From Saccharopolyspora gloriosae (GTDB taxonomy: Bacteria; Actinomycetota; Actinomycetes; Mycobacteriales; Pseudonocardiaceae), in the NCBI RefSeq assembly GCF_014203325.1, contig NZ_JACHIV010000001.1, positions 3,535,501 to 3,599,500 on the forward strand: 64,000 nt of DNA, read 5' to 3'. A program made the translations under genes and the position numbers. Within the stretch, counting starts at the first letter, position 1. Each line of letters starts with the position of its first letter. Shown here piece by piece: positions 27,900-36,366 of the stretch. The notes under the pieces are model-generated. The model was not told the DNA's origin and did no database searches. It worked only from the letters and a program-made list of their open reading frames with translations.

Positions 27900-28409
27900 A
27901 TGCCGGAACCGTTGACCATCTCGGGGACCGTCGAAGCGAGCTATCACCAGTTCTTCCTGCTCGACGTTGACACCTACCCCGAAGATGCCGGTCGGTTGTC
28001 CTGGCAGGACAACGGCCTCGTCACCACCACCACCGGCATCCTCGCCATCAGCACCGGCATCCACACCGGACCAGCTCGTCTGGTGGTGGAGCGCTTGTCC
28101 AGCGCTCCACCACTGACGACGCGAACGTGGGACGATGTCGTGGAAACCTCTCTGCACGTGCCGCAGCGCGAGCTTCGCGTAGCCGGACTGATGCAAGAAC
28201 CCTCGCCCGAACTGCGGACTCCGGTTCAGGTCGACAGCACCCTGTGCCGCGTGCGCGTGCACGCCAGCGGTCGCGATACGGCATTCGACGTCGCCGTCTC
28301 GGATGCCGTCGAAGATTACCTCGTGCAGCTGTGGGAAACCGACAGCGACGATCCCGATGCCATCATGCATGCGACGAGTTCTTATGGAACAAGAATGCGC
28401 GGCCATTGA
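27900..28409 (+). CDS. Hypothetical protein paired with the NucA/NucB nuclease (possible inhibitor)
   Basis: A 169-residue acidic, beta-rich protein starting at ATG 27900 (GGTGAG upstream), 9 bp after the nuclease stop. It lacks a signal peptide. The spacing and acidity fit the NucA-Nin or toxin-immunity arrangement. There is no recognisable similarity to Nin, so the inhibitor role is inference. It is followed by the decayed CRISPR array 2 region. Confidence 0.6.
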   Translation: MPEPLTISGTVEASYHQFFLLDVDTYPEDAGRLSWQDNGLVTTTTGILAISTGIHTGPARLVVERLSSAPPLTTRTWDDVVETSLHVPQRELRVAGLMQEPSPELRTPVQVDSTLCRVRVHASGRDTAFDVAVSDAVEDYLVQLWETDSDDPDAIMHATSSYGTRMRGH

Positions 28410-28574
28410 ACGGGAAGCTCCCCAAGGCTGCTGAACAGCTCGTTTGCACGCCGAGCGGTCCGCGGAAAGCATCAACATCGCAGTCCTGCTGCCTGCCCTG
28501 GGGTGCGTGTTGCTGCGCTGTGCGCCCGAAGGGGGTGGTCTGGCCGAGCAAGTGCGCCAAGCGCACCGCGACGC

Positions 28575-28722
28575 GTGCTCTCCACGCGCGTGGAGGTGCT
28601 CCGCGACCGGCCAAGGCCCGCCTCTTGGATAGGGGTGCTCTCCACTCACGTGGAGGTGGTCCGGACCCGCACGACGAATCCCACCGCAGGCGCCTGCGCT
28701 CTCCACGCATGCGGAGAACACC
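28575..28722 (-). CRISPR. CRISPR array 2, short and rearranged
   Basis: Three repeats: 28575-28603, 28635-28663 and about 28696-28722, with spacers of 31 and 32 bp. The first two read GTGCTCTCCAC... to CCG on the plus strand, with point changes. The third is a hybrid: both of its ends are GTGCTCTCC-like half-repeats facing inwards. A further decayed 3' half, GGGGGTGGTCTG, ends at 28542, exactly one 61-bp period before the first repeat. The leader lies on the right, so repeats 1 and 2 are inverted relative to it. Probably inactive. Confidence 0.8.
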
Positions 28723-28760
28723 CCTTCGCGAACAGGGGTTTTAGAAGAGCAGTTGTTCGT
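28723..28760 (-). promoter_or_regulatory. CRISPR leader remnant of array 2
   Basis: On the minus strand this reads TTCTAAAACCCCTGTTCGCGAAGG, the same core as the leaders of arrays 1 and 3. It abuts the end of the cas2e pseudogene, the standard cas2-leader-array order. Confidence 0.7.
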
Positions 28761-29066
28761 TTTCGCCGCCTTCGGCGTATGCGAGTCGTGGAAGCCGATG
28801 CGCTGCAGTCCTTCGAAGTCCAATGCGCTCCGGCGTCGCTGTCCTGCAGTGGTGATGGTGTATCACTGTTCGTTGTCCGTTGGATGAACGCACACGGCCG
28901 CTCCGTCACCGATGGCGTCGGCTACCTGGTTCCACAGTTCGTCGCGTACCCGAGCTGAGATGGAGCCGACGTAGAGGCCTGGTGCCGGCTCGGTAAGCCA
29001 GCGCGACAACGAACCGCGCACGTAATCCGGTACGGCAGTCGTGGAGATGACCACGAGGTTGGACAT
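28760..29066 (-). pseudogene. cas2: cas2e with in-frame stop (Cas2, type I-E)
   Basis: Starts at ATG 29066: MSNLVVISTTAVPDYVRGSLSRWL, then LYVGSISARVRDELW, clear Cas2e. The frame stops at 28863 after 67 codons (TDNEQ-stop). Beyond the TGA the same frame continues with the expected Cas2e C-terminus (YTITTAGQRRRSALDFEGLQ), so the TGA most simply replaces a GGA Gly codon (NEQ-G-YTI). No in-frame stop then occurs before the leader. Cas2 works with Cas1 in spacer acquisition; a 67-residue fragment would lack the C-terminal strand that contacts Cas1. It follows the cas1e remnant by 4 nt. Confidence 0.85.
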
Positions 29067-29070
29067 CCGC

Positions 29071-29350
29071 TCAGTCCTTATCGAGTTCCCGGACGTGGTT
29101 GACACCTGCATCGATCGGACCGAGATCGGGGTTCCACAGGTGGACGAGCTCGATCTCGGTGGGACCGTCGGCGTCTTCCGATGACGTCACACGCCGATCT
29201 GGATCGAGCGGATTCTGCACATCGGTGACTATCCACGGCAACAGCCGTACGAGGTGGAAGTCCTTACGAAGCAGGATGCGTACGTCGCGGGTGACTGCCC
29301 GCTGGCCATCCTCTGGCCACAAGCGCGCGACCGGAACAACAGCAGACAAG
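29071..29350 (-). pseudogene. cas1: cas1e C-terminal remnant (Cas1 integrase, type I-E)
   Basis: About 90 codons match the last part of Cas1e: AVVPVA..., then RAVTRDVRILLRKDFHLVRLLPWIV and the closing LWNPDLGPIDAGVNH. The first 200 or so residues, with the catalytic Glu/His/Asp, are missing; upstream of 29350 the frame no longer resembles Cas1 and other frames contain stops. The stop is followed after 4 nt by the cas2e start, the normal cas1-cas2 order. The divergent cas3 starts 190 bp further on, so the lost part was replaced by the present cas3 operon. Confidence 0.78.
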
Positions 29351-29540
29351 TTCGTTGAGTTACGCCGCTGAATAGCCGTGCTGCGCGCGCCAGAACTCGT
29401 AGTCGTCACCCAGCTACACGTTGATCCATTCGGGGGATTCTCCAGTCCGAGTGACGAAACACCGCTCAAAGTGTCAGGGGCGCCGGGCAGCATGTGGCCG
29501 TCAGTTGATCACCATGTTGAAACGCTGCTGAGGATCACTC

Positions 29541-31925
29541 GTGTTGGACGAGCTCAAGATCAGCCCTACGGCACCGCTGTGGGGGCCGTGGGGCAAGGCG
29601 GGGAAAGCGAAACATCCGCATCCGTTGATCTGCCACGCGATCGACACCGCGGCGGTCGCCGGCTTGCTGTACGACGTCCTGCTCGGCCCGCAGGTGCGTC
29701 GAGACTTGGAGGAAGGGCTGCGCCCGCTCGGGGACCCCAGGGCGTGGGTCGCTGTGCTGGCCGGGCTGCACGACATCGGCAAGTCCAGCCCGATCTTCCA
29801 AGCGATGCGGCATGAGCTGGCAGCCGAGCACATTGGGAAAGAAGTGCGCCCGCTGCTCACCGAGCTGGAACCGAGTGCCAAGCGGAACGATTCCAAGACT
29901 TTCCACGGCACGCTCACCGCTGTGCACCTGAGCCGCTGTTTGGACGGATGGGGAGCGTCCGTCGAGCTCCGCGACGCACTCTCTTTCGGCCTCGGCGGTC
30001 ATCACGGCTCCCTGCTGACATCCCACGAAGTACGCTTAGCCTGCGGGCGCCTGCCGCACCACGGTGGCGAACCCTGGCACGAGCTGCGCTGCGCCGTGGT
30101 CCGGGAGGTCGCGAGGCTGTGGGGGCTCGGTGACCCGGCGGAGGCCGACTGGCGCAACGCGAAGCTCGACGTGCCGAGCGCGGTGGGCCTCGCGGGCTTG
30201 ACGTCGGTGGCGGACTGGATCGCCTCCGACGAGAACAACTTCGGCTATGTCGAGCCCCCGCTGAAAGAGCTCGATCTCACCGCTTACCGGGATAAGTCCC
30301 TTGCCCTGGCGGAAAAGGCCGTCTACGAGACGCTTCGCTGGAAGCGGTGGACCCCGCCCGCCGACACCACGTACCGGGCCCTGTTCCACAACGATCCTCG
30401 CCCGCTGAACGAGGCGGTCGAGCAACAGCTCGCGGACCGGGACGAACCCGGTGTGCTGGTGATCGAGGCGCCGACCGGAGAAGGCAAGACTCGTGCCGGG
30501 TTCCAGGCCGCGGCCACGTTGGTGAACCGGCTCGGCTTGTCGGGGATGTACTTCGCGCTGCCGACGAAGGCGACCGCGGCCCAGGTCCACGAGGAGCTGA
30601 CCTCCGTCGCGACGGAGCTCCAACTGCCCTACCTGCCGAACCTGGTGCAAGGCCGATCGCCGGTCGATCCGTCCTGCGTCAGCGAGGACGGAGACGGTGC
30701 CCACGACGGGCACGAGTGGTTCACCCGCAAGCGCGGGCTGCTGTTCCCCATCGGAGTCGGCACGATCGACCAGGCGCTGCAATCGGTGATCACCTCGCGA
30801 CACGTGTTCGTGCGGCTCACCGGACTGTCCGGGAAGGTCCTGGTCCTCGACGAAGTGCACGACGTCGACGCCCACATGACGACGCTGCTGCGGAGGCTGA
30901 TGTGGTGGTGCGGGCGGTTCGGGATTCCGGTGGTGCTGATGTCCGCGACCCTGCCCGCCGGTCACCGCGAGCAGCTCATCGCGCAGTGGCGCGCGGGACG
31001 CGGTGGCCGTTCACCTAGGCACGCTGAACCTGGGCCTGCCACTTCCGGTGGCCGGCAGGTCACGTGGGCCGGCGAGTGCAGCGCTCCGGTTTCCGTGCCG
31101 ATCAACGAGCTTTCGAGGATCAACGCGAACCGTCCTCCCGTGGCTCTGCACCACATCGCCGAGGCGGAGCTCGCGGGCTGGCTGCGCGAGCAGGACGGTT
31201 GCGCGTTGGTCGTGCGGAACCTGGTGCGCGATGCGCAAGCCACCTGCGAAGCGCTGGAACACGAGATCAAGTCCTGGCAACGCAAGCCCGAGCTCGTCCT
31301 GCTCACCGGGCACACGCCCACGAGCAAGCGAGCGAAGATCGAACGTTGGCTGCGCACTTCCTTCGGACCGACGGCCGCGACGCGCCCGTACGCCATCGTG
31401 ATCGGCACCCAAGTGCTCCAGCACAGCCTGGACGTGGACTTCGACGTGCTCGCCAGCGACCTGGCTCCGATCAACGAGCTGATCCAACGGCTCGGACGCG
31501 TTCATCGCCACGAACGCGACGACGTGCGTTCGAACCCGGCGCCGCAGTTCGCGTTGATCCAACCGCCCGAGGATGACGTCGGGCCGAAGTTCGCGCGCGG
31601 ACTGCACAACGTCTACCACCACGCTCCGATGCTGCAGACCTGGCGCGTGCTGTGGGGCCGGGCGGAACTGAAGTTGCCCGGCGAAACCGGCCAGTTGGTA
31701 TCCGAGGTCTACGACGCACCGGTTGACGTCCTGAGCCCGGCGATGCGCCGACGATTCGAGAAGGCCGAACGAAGCATGGCCGCCCAGGACGCGAACGACG
31801 AGTCCAAGGTCCGCCGGTTCTACCTCCCTCCGCTGCGCCCCGAGGACTCCGTCCGAGAACTGACCGACCGCCCCACGATCGCCGCCCGCACCCGCAAGGA
31901 CACCCCCTGGAAGGACAGCACGTGA
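29541..31925 (+). CDS. cas3: Cas3 HD nuclease-helicase, type I-E (lacks C-terminal domain)
   Basis: A 794-residue protein starting at GTG 29541 with GAGGA upstream. The HD nuclease occupies residues 20-240: HPLICHAIDTA, LHDIGKSSPIF and GGHHGS carry the metal-binding His/Asp residues. The SF2 helicase follows: Walker A APTGEGKTRAGF, DEVH box VLDEVHDVDAHM, motif III LMSATLP and motif VI QRLGRVHRH. Cas3 degrades target DNA after Cascade has formed an R-loop. The protein ends at RTRKDTPWKDST, before the usual C-terminal accessory domain, which is encoded separately by the next gene. First gene of the interference operon. Confidence 0.95.
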   Translation: MLDELKISPTAPLWGPWGKAGKAKHPHPLICHAIDTAAVAGLLYDVLLGPQVRRDLEEGLRPLGDPRAWVAVLAGLHDIGKSSPIFQAMRHELAAEHIGKEVRPLLTELEPSAKRNDSKTFHGTLTAVHLSRCLDGWGASVELRDALSFGLGGHHGSLLTSHEVRLACGRLPHHGGEPWHELRCAVVREVARLWGLGDPAEADWRNAKLDVPSAVGLAGLTSVADWIASDENNFGYVEPPLKELDLTAYRDKSLALAEKAVYETLRWKRWTPPADTTYRALFHNDPRPLNEAVEQQLADRDEPGVLVIEAPTGEGKTRAGFQAAATLVNRLGLSGMYFALPTKATAAQVHEELTSVATELQLPYLPNLVQGRSPVDPSCVSEDGDGAHDGHEWFTRKRGLLFPIGVGTIDQALQSVITSRHVFVRLTGLSGKVLVLDEVHDVDAHMTTLLRRLMWWCGRFGIPVVLMSATLPAGHREQLIAQWRAGRGGRSPRHAEPGPATSGGRQVTWAGECSAPVSVPINELSRINANRPPVALHHIAEAELAGWLREQDGCALVVRNLVRDAQATCEALEHEIKSWQRKPELVLLTGHTPTSKRAKIERWLRTSFGPTAATRPYAIVIGTQVLQHSLDVDFDVLASDLAPINELIQRLGRVHRHERDDVRSNPAPQFALIQPPEDDVGPKFARGLHNVYHHAPMLQTWRVLWGRAELKLPGETGQLVSEVYDAPVDVLSPAMRRRFEKAERSMAAQDANDESKVRRFYLPPLRPEDSVRELTDRPTIAARTRKDTPWKDST

Positions 31926-32272
31926 CCACCGACGACACCGTGTCGCTCGAACCGTTCGAGGTCGTACTGCTGCGCCCGGACGAGCCGTTACCGCGCGCGC
32001 TCGACGGCACCCCGGTCGACCTGTCCGACACGCACGATCTCGACGAGGCGGAGCAGCAGGCGCTCGTGGATTCGACCGTGCACATCCACCCCGCAGAGCT
32101 CGGGGAACGTGCTCTCAGGGTGGTGAGCGACCTGCCGGTGCCCGGGTGCTTCGAACGGTCCGGCTGGCTGCAGGACCACCAAGTACTCGTGCTCGACGAG
32201 GCCTCCCGTATCGGCCCCGTCCGCTTCGAGCTCCACGAGACCCTCGGCCTGCGCATCGAGGAGGACGGATGA
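31922..32272 (+). CDS. Separate Cas3 C-terminal domain protein
   Basis: A 116-residue protein whose pattern (EPFEVVLLRPDEP..., ALVDSTVHIHPAEL, GWLQDHQVLVLDEASRIGPVRFELHETLGLRIEEDG) is that of the C-terminal accessory domain of type I-E Cas3. Its GTG start overlaps the cas3 stop (GTGA) and has GGAAGGA 6 nt upstream, so it is translated as an independent polypeptide. It ends on an ATGA overlap with cse1. Cas3 plus this protein adds up to 910 residues, the usual length of a whole Cas3. A split gene is the likeliest reading; an old frameshift later tuned as a start is equivalent. Confidence 0.75.
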   Translation: MTTDDTVSLEPFEVVLLRPDEPLPRALDGTPVDLSDTHDLDEAEQQALVDSTVHIHPAELGERALRVVSDLPVPGCFERSGWLQDHQVLVLDEASRIGPVRFELHETLGLRIEEDG

Positions 32273-33873
32273 CCCGGCCATCGTTCGACCTCTCGACCGA
32301 ACCGTGGATTCCAGTGGTCGACCGCGAGGGCGACTCCCGCACGCTCAGCATCATCGATGTCTTCCGCCAAGCGCACGATCTGCGGTGGATCGACGCGGAA
32401 GCCCCGCCGGTCGCCGCCGCCCTGCACCGGCTGCTGCTGGCCGTGCTGCACGCCGGCCTCGGCGGTCCGCGCGACCGGAAGGCGTGGGGAAGCCTGTGGG
32501 AGGCGCCCGAGCTGCCCGCCGAATCGGTGCGCAAATACATCGAGAGCGTGCCCGGCGCATTCGACCTGTTCGACGCGGAGCGGCCGTTCCTGCAGTGCCC
32601 GGCGTTGGAGACCGTGGACGTGCGGCCGGTGGCGCAGCTCGTCCAGTTCCGCGCGGTGGGCAGCAACCTCACGCTGTTCGACCACACCACTGCAGGCGAT
32701 CGGCTCGCTCTCACCCCGGCCGAAGCAGCGCGCTGGTTGGTGACCGTGCAGTGCTACGACCCGGGTGGCACGAAAACTCCGTACGAGAAGGTCAAGAACT
32801 CCTCCGCCGGGCTCGGGAACAGGTTCGGCGTAGTCATGGCCGAAGGCAGCACCGTGAAGGAGACCCTGCTCCTCAACGCCCACTGCTACGACCCCGAGTA
32901 CGAGATCCCGTGGAGTTCGACGCACGACGATCTGCCCGCGTGGGAAGCAGGTCCTCCGAACCCTCGCCCGGAGGAACGCGCCCCGTACGGATGGCTCGAT
33001 CTCCTCACCTGGCCCGCCCGCCGAGTGCTCCTGCACCCCTCGACCAAGTCCGGCGACTGCACCGTGGACGGCGTCGTCATCACCCCCGGCGTCACCTTGA
33101 AGAACGAGCTCCGCCAGGTCGAGCTGATGGCGGCGTTCGAGAAACCACCTTCGAAGTCGAAGAAGGACGACCAGCCGTGGAACCCGGTTCGACTGCACGA
33201 GCTCCGCGGGGTGTGGCGGCACGCGCGCAAACTGCTGCTCGCCGAGGACACTCGGCAGCACGAACGCCCCAAGATCCTCGACCACGTCTCCGATCAAATC
33301 GAGTGGGGGACGCTGCCGGTCGACGCTGTGTTCACCATCCGCGTGTTCGGCCAGCAGCTCGACGACAGCGGCGGCGGTTCGGTGTACGCCTGGCTGCAGG
33401 AACAGCTCCCCGCACCCGCCGCACTACTCACCAACCGCCAGCCCTGGCTCGGTGAGGTCCTGGGCAGTTGCGTCGCACTCGCGGACAACCTCGGCAGGGC
33501 GCTGGACCAGTTCGCGAACGAGTGCCGCAAAGCCTTCCACGCCGAACACAGCACCGATGCGAAACGCCGCGCCAAGCACAACTTCGGACTCACGCAGGCC
33601 TATTGGCCGACTCTCCCCACCGAGTTCGCCACGCTGCTGCGCGCCCTCGGCACCGTCGTCGTCGATCGGTCACCGGCGAAGCCACCGATCAACGCATGGC
33701 GCGACACCGTGCGCTCGACCGCCGAAGACGCGGTGGACCGCGCCGTCGCCCAGCTGCGAGACCGGCAGGCACGCCACCTCGCCGAAATCGCCGCGGCCTA
33801 CGAGGAGTTCCGGAAATCGGTGTTCCACCACTGCCGCACCTTCGACGACCAGATCGGCCGCCATCTTCTCTGA
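32269..33873 (+). CDS. casA: Cse1/Cas8e (CasA), Cascade large subunit
   Basis: A 534-residue protein starting at ATG 32269 (overlap ATGA). The opening FDLSTEPWIPVVDREGDSRTLSI is the standard Cse1 N-terminus, followed by DLRWIDAEAPPVAAALHRLLLAVLH and CYDPGGTKTPYE. The C-terminal helix bundle (HNFGLTQAYWPTLPTEF) is present. Cse1 recognises the PAM and recruits Cas3. Length is typical. It is followed by cse2 after 11 bp. Confidence 0.95.
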   Translation: MTRPSFDLSTEPWIPVVDREGDSRTLSIIDVFRQAHDLRWIDAEAPPVAAALHRLLLAVLHAGLGGPRDRKAWGSLWEAPELPAESVRKYIESVPGAFDLFDAERPFLQCPALETVDVRPVAQLVQFRAVGSNLTLFDHTTAGDRLALTPAEAARWLVTVQCYDPGGTKTPYEKVKNSSAGLGNRFGVVMAEGSTVKETLLLNAHCYDPEYEIPWSSTHDDLPAWEAGPPNPRPEERAPYGWLDLLTWPARRVLLHPSTKSGDCTVDGVVITPGVTLKNELRQVELMAAFEKPPSKSKKDDQPWNPVRLHELRGVWRHARKLLLAEDTRQHERPKILDHVSDQIEWGTLPVDAVFTIRVFGQQLDDSGGGSVYAWLQEQLPAPAALLTNRQPWLGEVLGSCVALADNLGRALDQFANECRKAFHAEHSTDAKRRAKHNFGLTQAYWPTLPTEFATLLRALGTVVVDRSPAKPPINAWRDTVRSTAEDAVDRAVAQLRDRQARHLAEIAAAYEEFRKSVFHHCRTFDDQIGRHLL

Positions 33874-33884
33874 GACGGGACACC

Positions 33885-34475
33885 ATGACCACCAGCGAGA
33901 AACCGCCGGTCCGCGAACGCCGCGAGCAGTTCATCGCCCAGCTCGAAAAGCTGGCCCGGACTCTCGCGCACGACCAGAGCAACGCCGCATCACAAGCACG
34001 ACGCACGCTGGCCCAGCTGCGGCGATCGGTCAGTGGCCAACGCCACGAGCACGAGGCGCTCGCGCTCATCTTCGAGCACGACCCGCCGCGCGCTGAGGAG
34101 AAGATCTGGCTGCTCGTCGCCGGGTTGTTCGCCTTCAACCCGCAGCCGAGCAGGAACCGGACCCCGCTGGGCGCCTCTCTCCGCCAACTCGACCGCAAGC
34201 GCTCGGGCAGCACCGCCCAGAAGCGCCTGCGCCAGCTGCTCGCCGCCGACGTGAACTCGCTGCCACACCACCTGCGTTCGACGCTGCAACTGCTGGCCGC
34301 CGACGACATCCCGGTGAACTACCGGGCGCTGCTCGACGACGCGGTCGTCCTGCTCCGGCCGGACGTCGACGAAGAAAGAGCTCGCGACGTCCGCTGGCGG
34401 TGGGCCCGGGACTTCCACAGCTATACCGCACCGAAGACCGACAACGACGATTCTTCCCAGGAGAACGACCAGTGA
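33885..34475 (+). CDS. casB: Cse2/Cas11 (CasB), Cascade small subunit
   Basis: A 196-residue helical protein with Cse2 features: SNAASQARRTLAQLRRS, EEKIWLLVAGLFAFNP and KRLRQLLAADVNSLPHHLRS. In Cascade two copies bridge the Cas7 backbone and hold the displaced strand. ATG 33885 follows the cse1 stop by 11 bp, and the gene overlaps cas7 by GTGA. Confidence 0.93.
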   Translation: MTTSEKPPVRERREQFIAQLEKLARTLAHDQSNAASQARRTLAQLRRSVSGQRHEHEALALIFEHDPPRAEEKIWLLVAGLFAFNPQPSRNRTPLGASLRQLDRKRSGSTAQKRLRQLLAADVNSLPHHLRSTLQLLAADDIPVNYRALLDDAVVLLRPDVDEERARDVRWRWARDFHSYTAPKTDNDDSSQENDQ

Positions 34476-35623
34476 TCCTCGAACTGCACCTGCTCCAGTC
34501 CTTCCCGGTCAGCAACCTCAACCGGGACGACCTCGGCCAGCCCAAGAGCGCCACCTTCGGCGGGGTGCCGCGCGCCCGGATCTCCAGCCAGTCGCTGAAG
34601 CGCGCCGCCCGCGACGAGTTCACCGAGTACGGGTTGCAGAAGACGAACCTCGGGTCACGCACGAAACGACTCGTCATCGGCACTGCCGAGGAACTCGGCA
34701 AGCGCGGCTGTGACACCGAGATCGCTCCCGCCATCGCCACAGCAGCACTGGGCCAACTCGGATTCAAGGTGGAGAAGGCCCAACGCACCCAGTACCTGAT
34801 GTTCGTCGGCCACCACGCGATCGAGCTGCTCGCCGACTTCTGCGAGGAGAACTGGGACCCGATCGCCGAAGCCGTCGAAAAGGCGAAGGCGTCGAAGAAG
34901 AAGGACTCGGACGAGCCGGTCAAGATCGCCAAGGTCAAGCCGGAGAAGGAGGTCGCCGCCGCCGCGAAGCGGATCTTCGACGCGACCCGTTCCGCCGACA
35001 TCGCGCTGTTCGGCCGCATGATCGCCGACAACAGCGACTTCAACGTCAACGCCGCTTCGCAGGTCGCGCACGCGATTTCCACGCACGCGGTGGCGACCGA
35101 GTTCGACTACTACACCGCGGTCGACGACCTGAAGAAGGACGATGAGCCCGGCGCGGACATGATCGGCACGATCGACTTCAACACCGCCTGCTACTACCGC
35201 TACGTCAACCTCGACCTGACCCAGCTCCGGAAGAACCTGCTGGGCGACGAAGAACTCGTCGCGCAAGCCGCGAAGGCCTGGCTCGGCGCGTTCATCGAGA
35301 CCACCCCCACCGGCAAGCAGACCACGACCGCAGCCCGCACCATGCCCGAAACCCTGCTCGGCACCGTGCGCAACCGCGGCGCGTGGAACCTGGCGAACGC
35401 GTTCCTGCGCCCCGTCACCGGAACCGACCTCCTCGGCACCTCCACCCAGCGGATGTTCGAGCACTTCGAGAAGCTTCGGGGCTTCTACGGCGACTCCGCG
35501 CTGCGCACTGTGGCCGGCGCCGCGCTCAGCTGCGGAACAGACCCGCTGCCGGCCGAGGACACCGTCACCGGCATCGACGAGCTGAGCACCCGGCTGCTGA
35601 CCACCGCACTGGAAACCGCATGA
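34472..35623 (+). CDS. casC: Cas7e (Cse4/CasC), Cascade backbone
   Basis: A 383-residue protein starting at GTG 34472: LELHLLQSFPVSNLNRDDL and the RAMP-like RARISSQSLKRAARDEF are diagnostic. Six copies coat the crRNA in I-E complexes. An insertion of Lys/Glu-rich sequence (KAKASKKKDSDEPVKIAKVK) occurs near residue 145, in the thumb/web region that varies between members. It overlaps cas5e by ATGA. Confidence 0.95.
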   Translation: MILELHLLQSFPVSNLNRDDLGQPKSATFGGVPRARISSQSLKRAARDEFTEYGLQKTNLGSRTKRLVIGTAEELGKRGCDTEIAPAIATAALGQLGFKVEKAQRTQYLMFVGHHAIELLADFCEENWDPIAEAVEKAKASKKKDSDEPVKIAKVKPEKEVAAAAKRIFDATRSADIALFGRMIADNSDFNVNAASQVAHAISTHAVATEFDYYTAVDDLKKDDEPGADMIGTIDFNTACYYRYVNLDLTQLRKNLLGDEELVAQAAKAWLGAFIETTPTGKQTTTAARTMPETLLGTVRNRGAWNLANAFLRPVTGTDLLGTSTQRMFEHFEKLRGFYGDSALRTVAGAALSCGTDPLPAEDTVTGIDELSTRLLTTALETA

Positions 35624-36366
35624 CCCACACGCTCGCACTGTGCCTGGACGCCCCCATGCAGTCCTGGGGTCTGCGCTCCCGGTTCCAGAGCCGCGACACC
35701 GCGCAGGAACCCACCAAGTCCGGCGTCATCGGCCTGCTCGCCGCCGCGCTCGGCATCGCCCGGGACAAGGACGACGAGGTGCAGGAACTCGCAAAGGCTC
35801 GGATGGGCGTTCGCGTCGACCGGGAAGGCCTCGTGGAACGCGACTACCACACGGTCAACCGCGTCCCCAACACCGAAGGCAAGGCCCACCGCACCGCCGT
35901 CAGCCACCGCTACTACCTGGCCGACGCGGTGTTCCTCGTCGCCCTCGAACACGAGGACCGGGCCGAACTGCTGCGCTGGCACGCCACGCTCAACGACCCC
36001 GTGTGGCCGATCTACTTCGGGCGCAAGGCCTTCGTACCCGCCCGCCCGCTCGTCTCGCCGGAGGCCGACTCGTCCTTGCTCGGCGTCACCGAGCAGTCCG
36101 CTGCAGACGTGCTCGCCGAGCACGGATGGTTGGAGAACCGAACCAAGGACCGGGACAGCACGACGAAGGCCGTGTCCCACGGCGAAGAGCGCTCGCTTCG
36201 GACGCTGATCGACACCGGCCCGGACGACGAGATCGCCGAACCGCGTCGAGACGTCCCGGTTTCCTTCCACCCGCGCAACCGCCTGTACGGAACCCGATCC
36301 GTGCGTCCCGGACACGTGCAGCTCACCGAATCGATGATCCACGCCGGAGCACACCTGTGTACCTGA
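35620..36366 (+). CDS. casD: Cas5e (CasD), crRNA 5' handle-binding subunit
   Basis: A 248-residue protein starting at ATG 35620 with the Cas5e opening LCLDAPMQSWGLRSRFQSRD and the following TKSGVIGLLAAALG. The C-terminal glycine-rich RAMP loop and basic residues are present. Cas5e binds the crRNA 5' handle and contacts Cse1. It overlaps cas6e by 10 bp. Confidence 0.95.
   Translation: MTHTLALCLDAPMQSWGLRSRFQSRDTAQEPTKSGVIGLLAAALGIARDKDDEVQELAKARMGVRVDREGLVERDYHTVNRVPNTEGKAHRTAVSHRYYLADAVFLVALEHEDRAELLRWHATLNDPVWPIYFGRKAFVPARPLVSPEADSSLLGVTEQSAADVLAEHGWLENRTKDRDSTTKAVSHGEERSLRTLIDTGPDDEIAEPRRDVPVSFHPRNRLYGTRSVRPGHVQLTESMIHAGAHLCT

Noticed and set aside
28503..28958. Plus-strand open frame across CRISPR array 2
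   Set aside because: It is made of repeats, spacers and antisense cas2e sequence, with no gene features.
29355..29493. 5' part of the minus-strand frame upstream of the cas1e remnant as further Cas1 sequence
   Set aside because: The residues do not follow Cas1e in any of the three frames and stops are frequent; treated as unrelated sequence.
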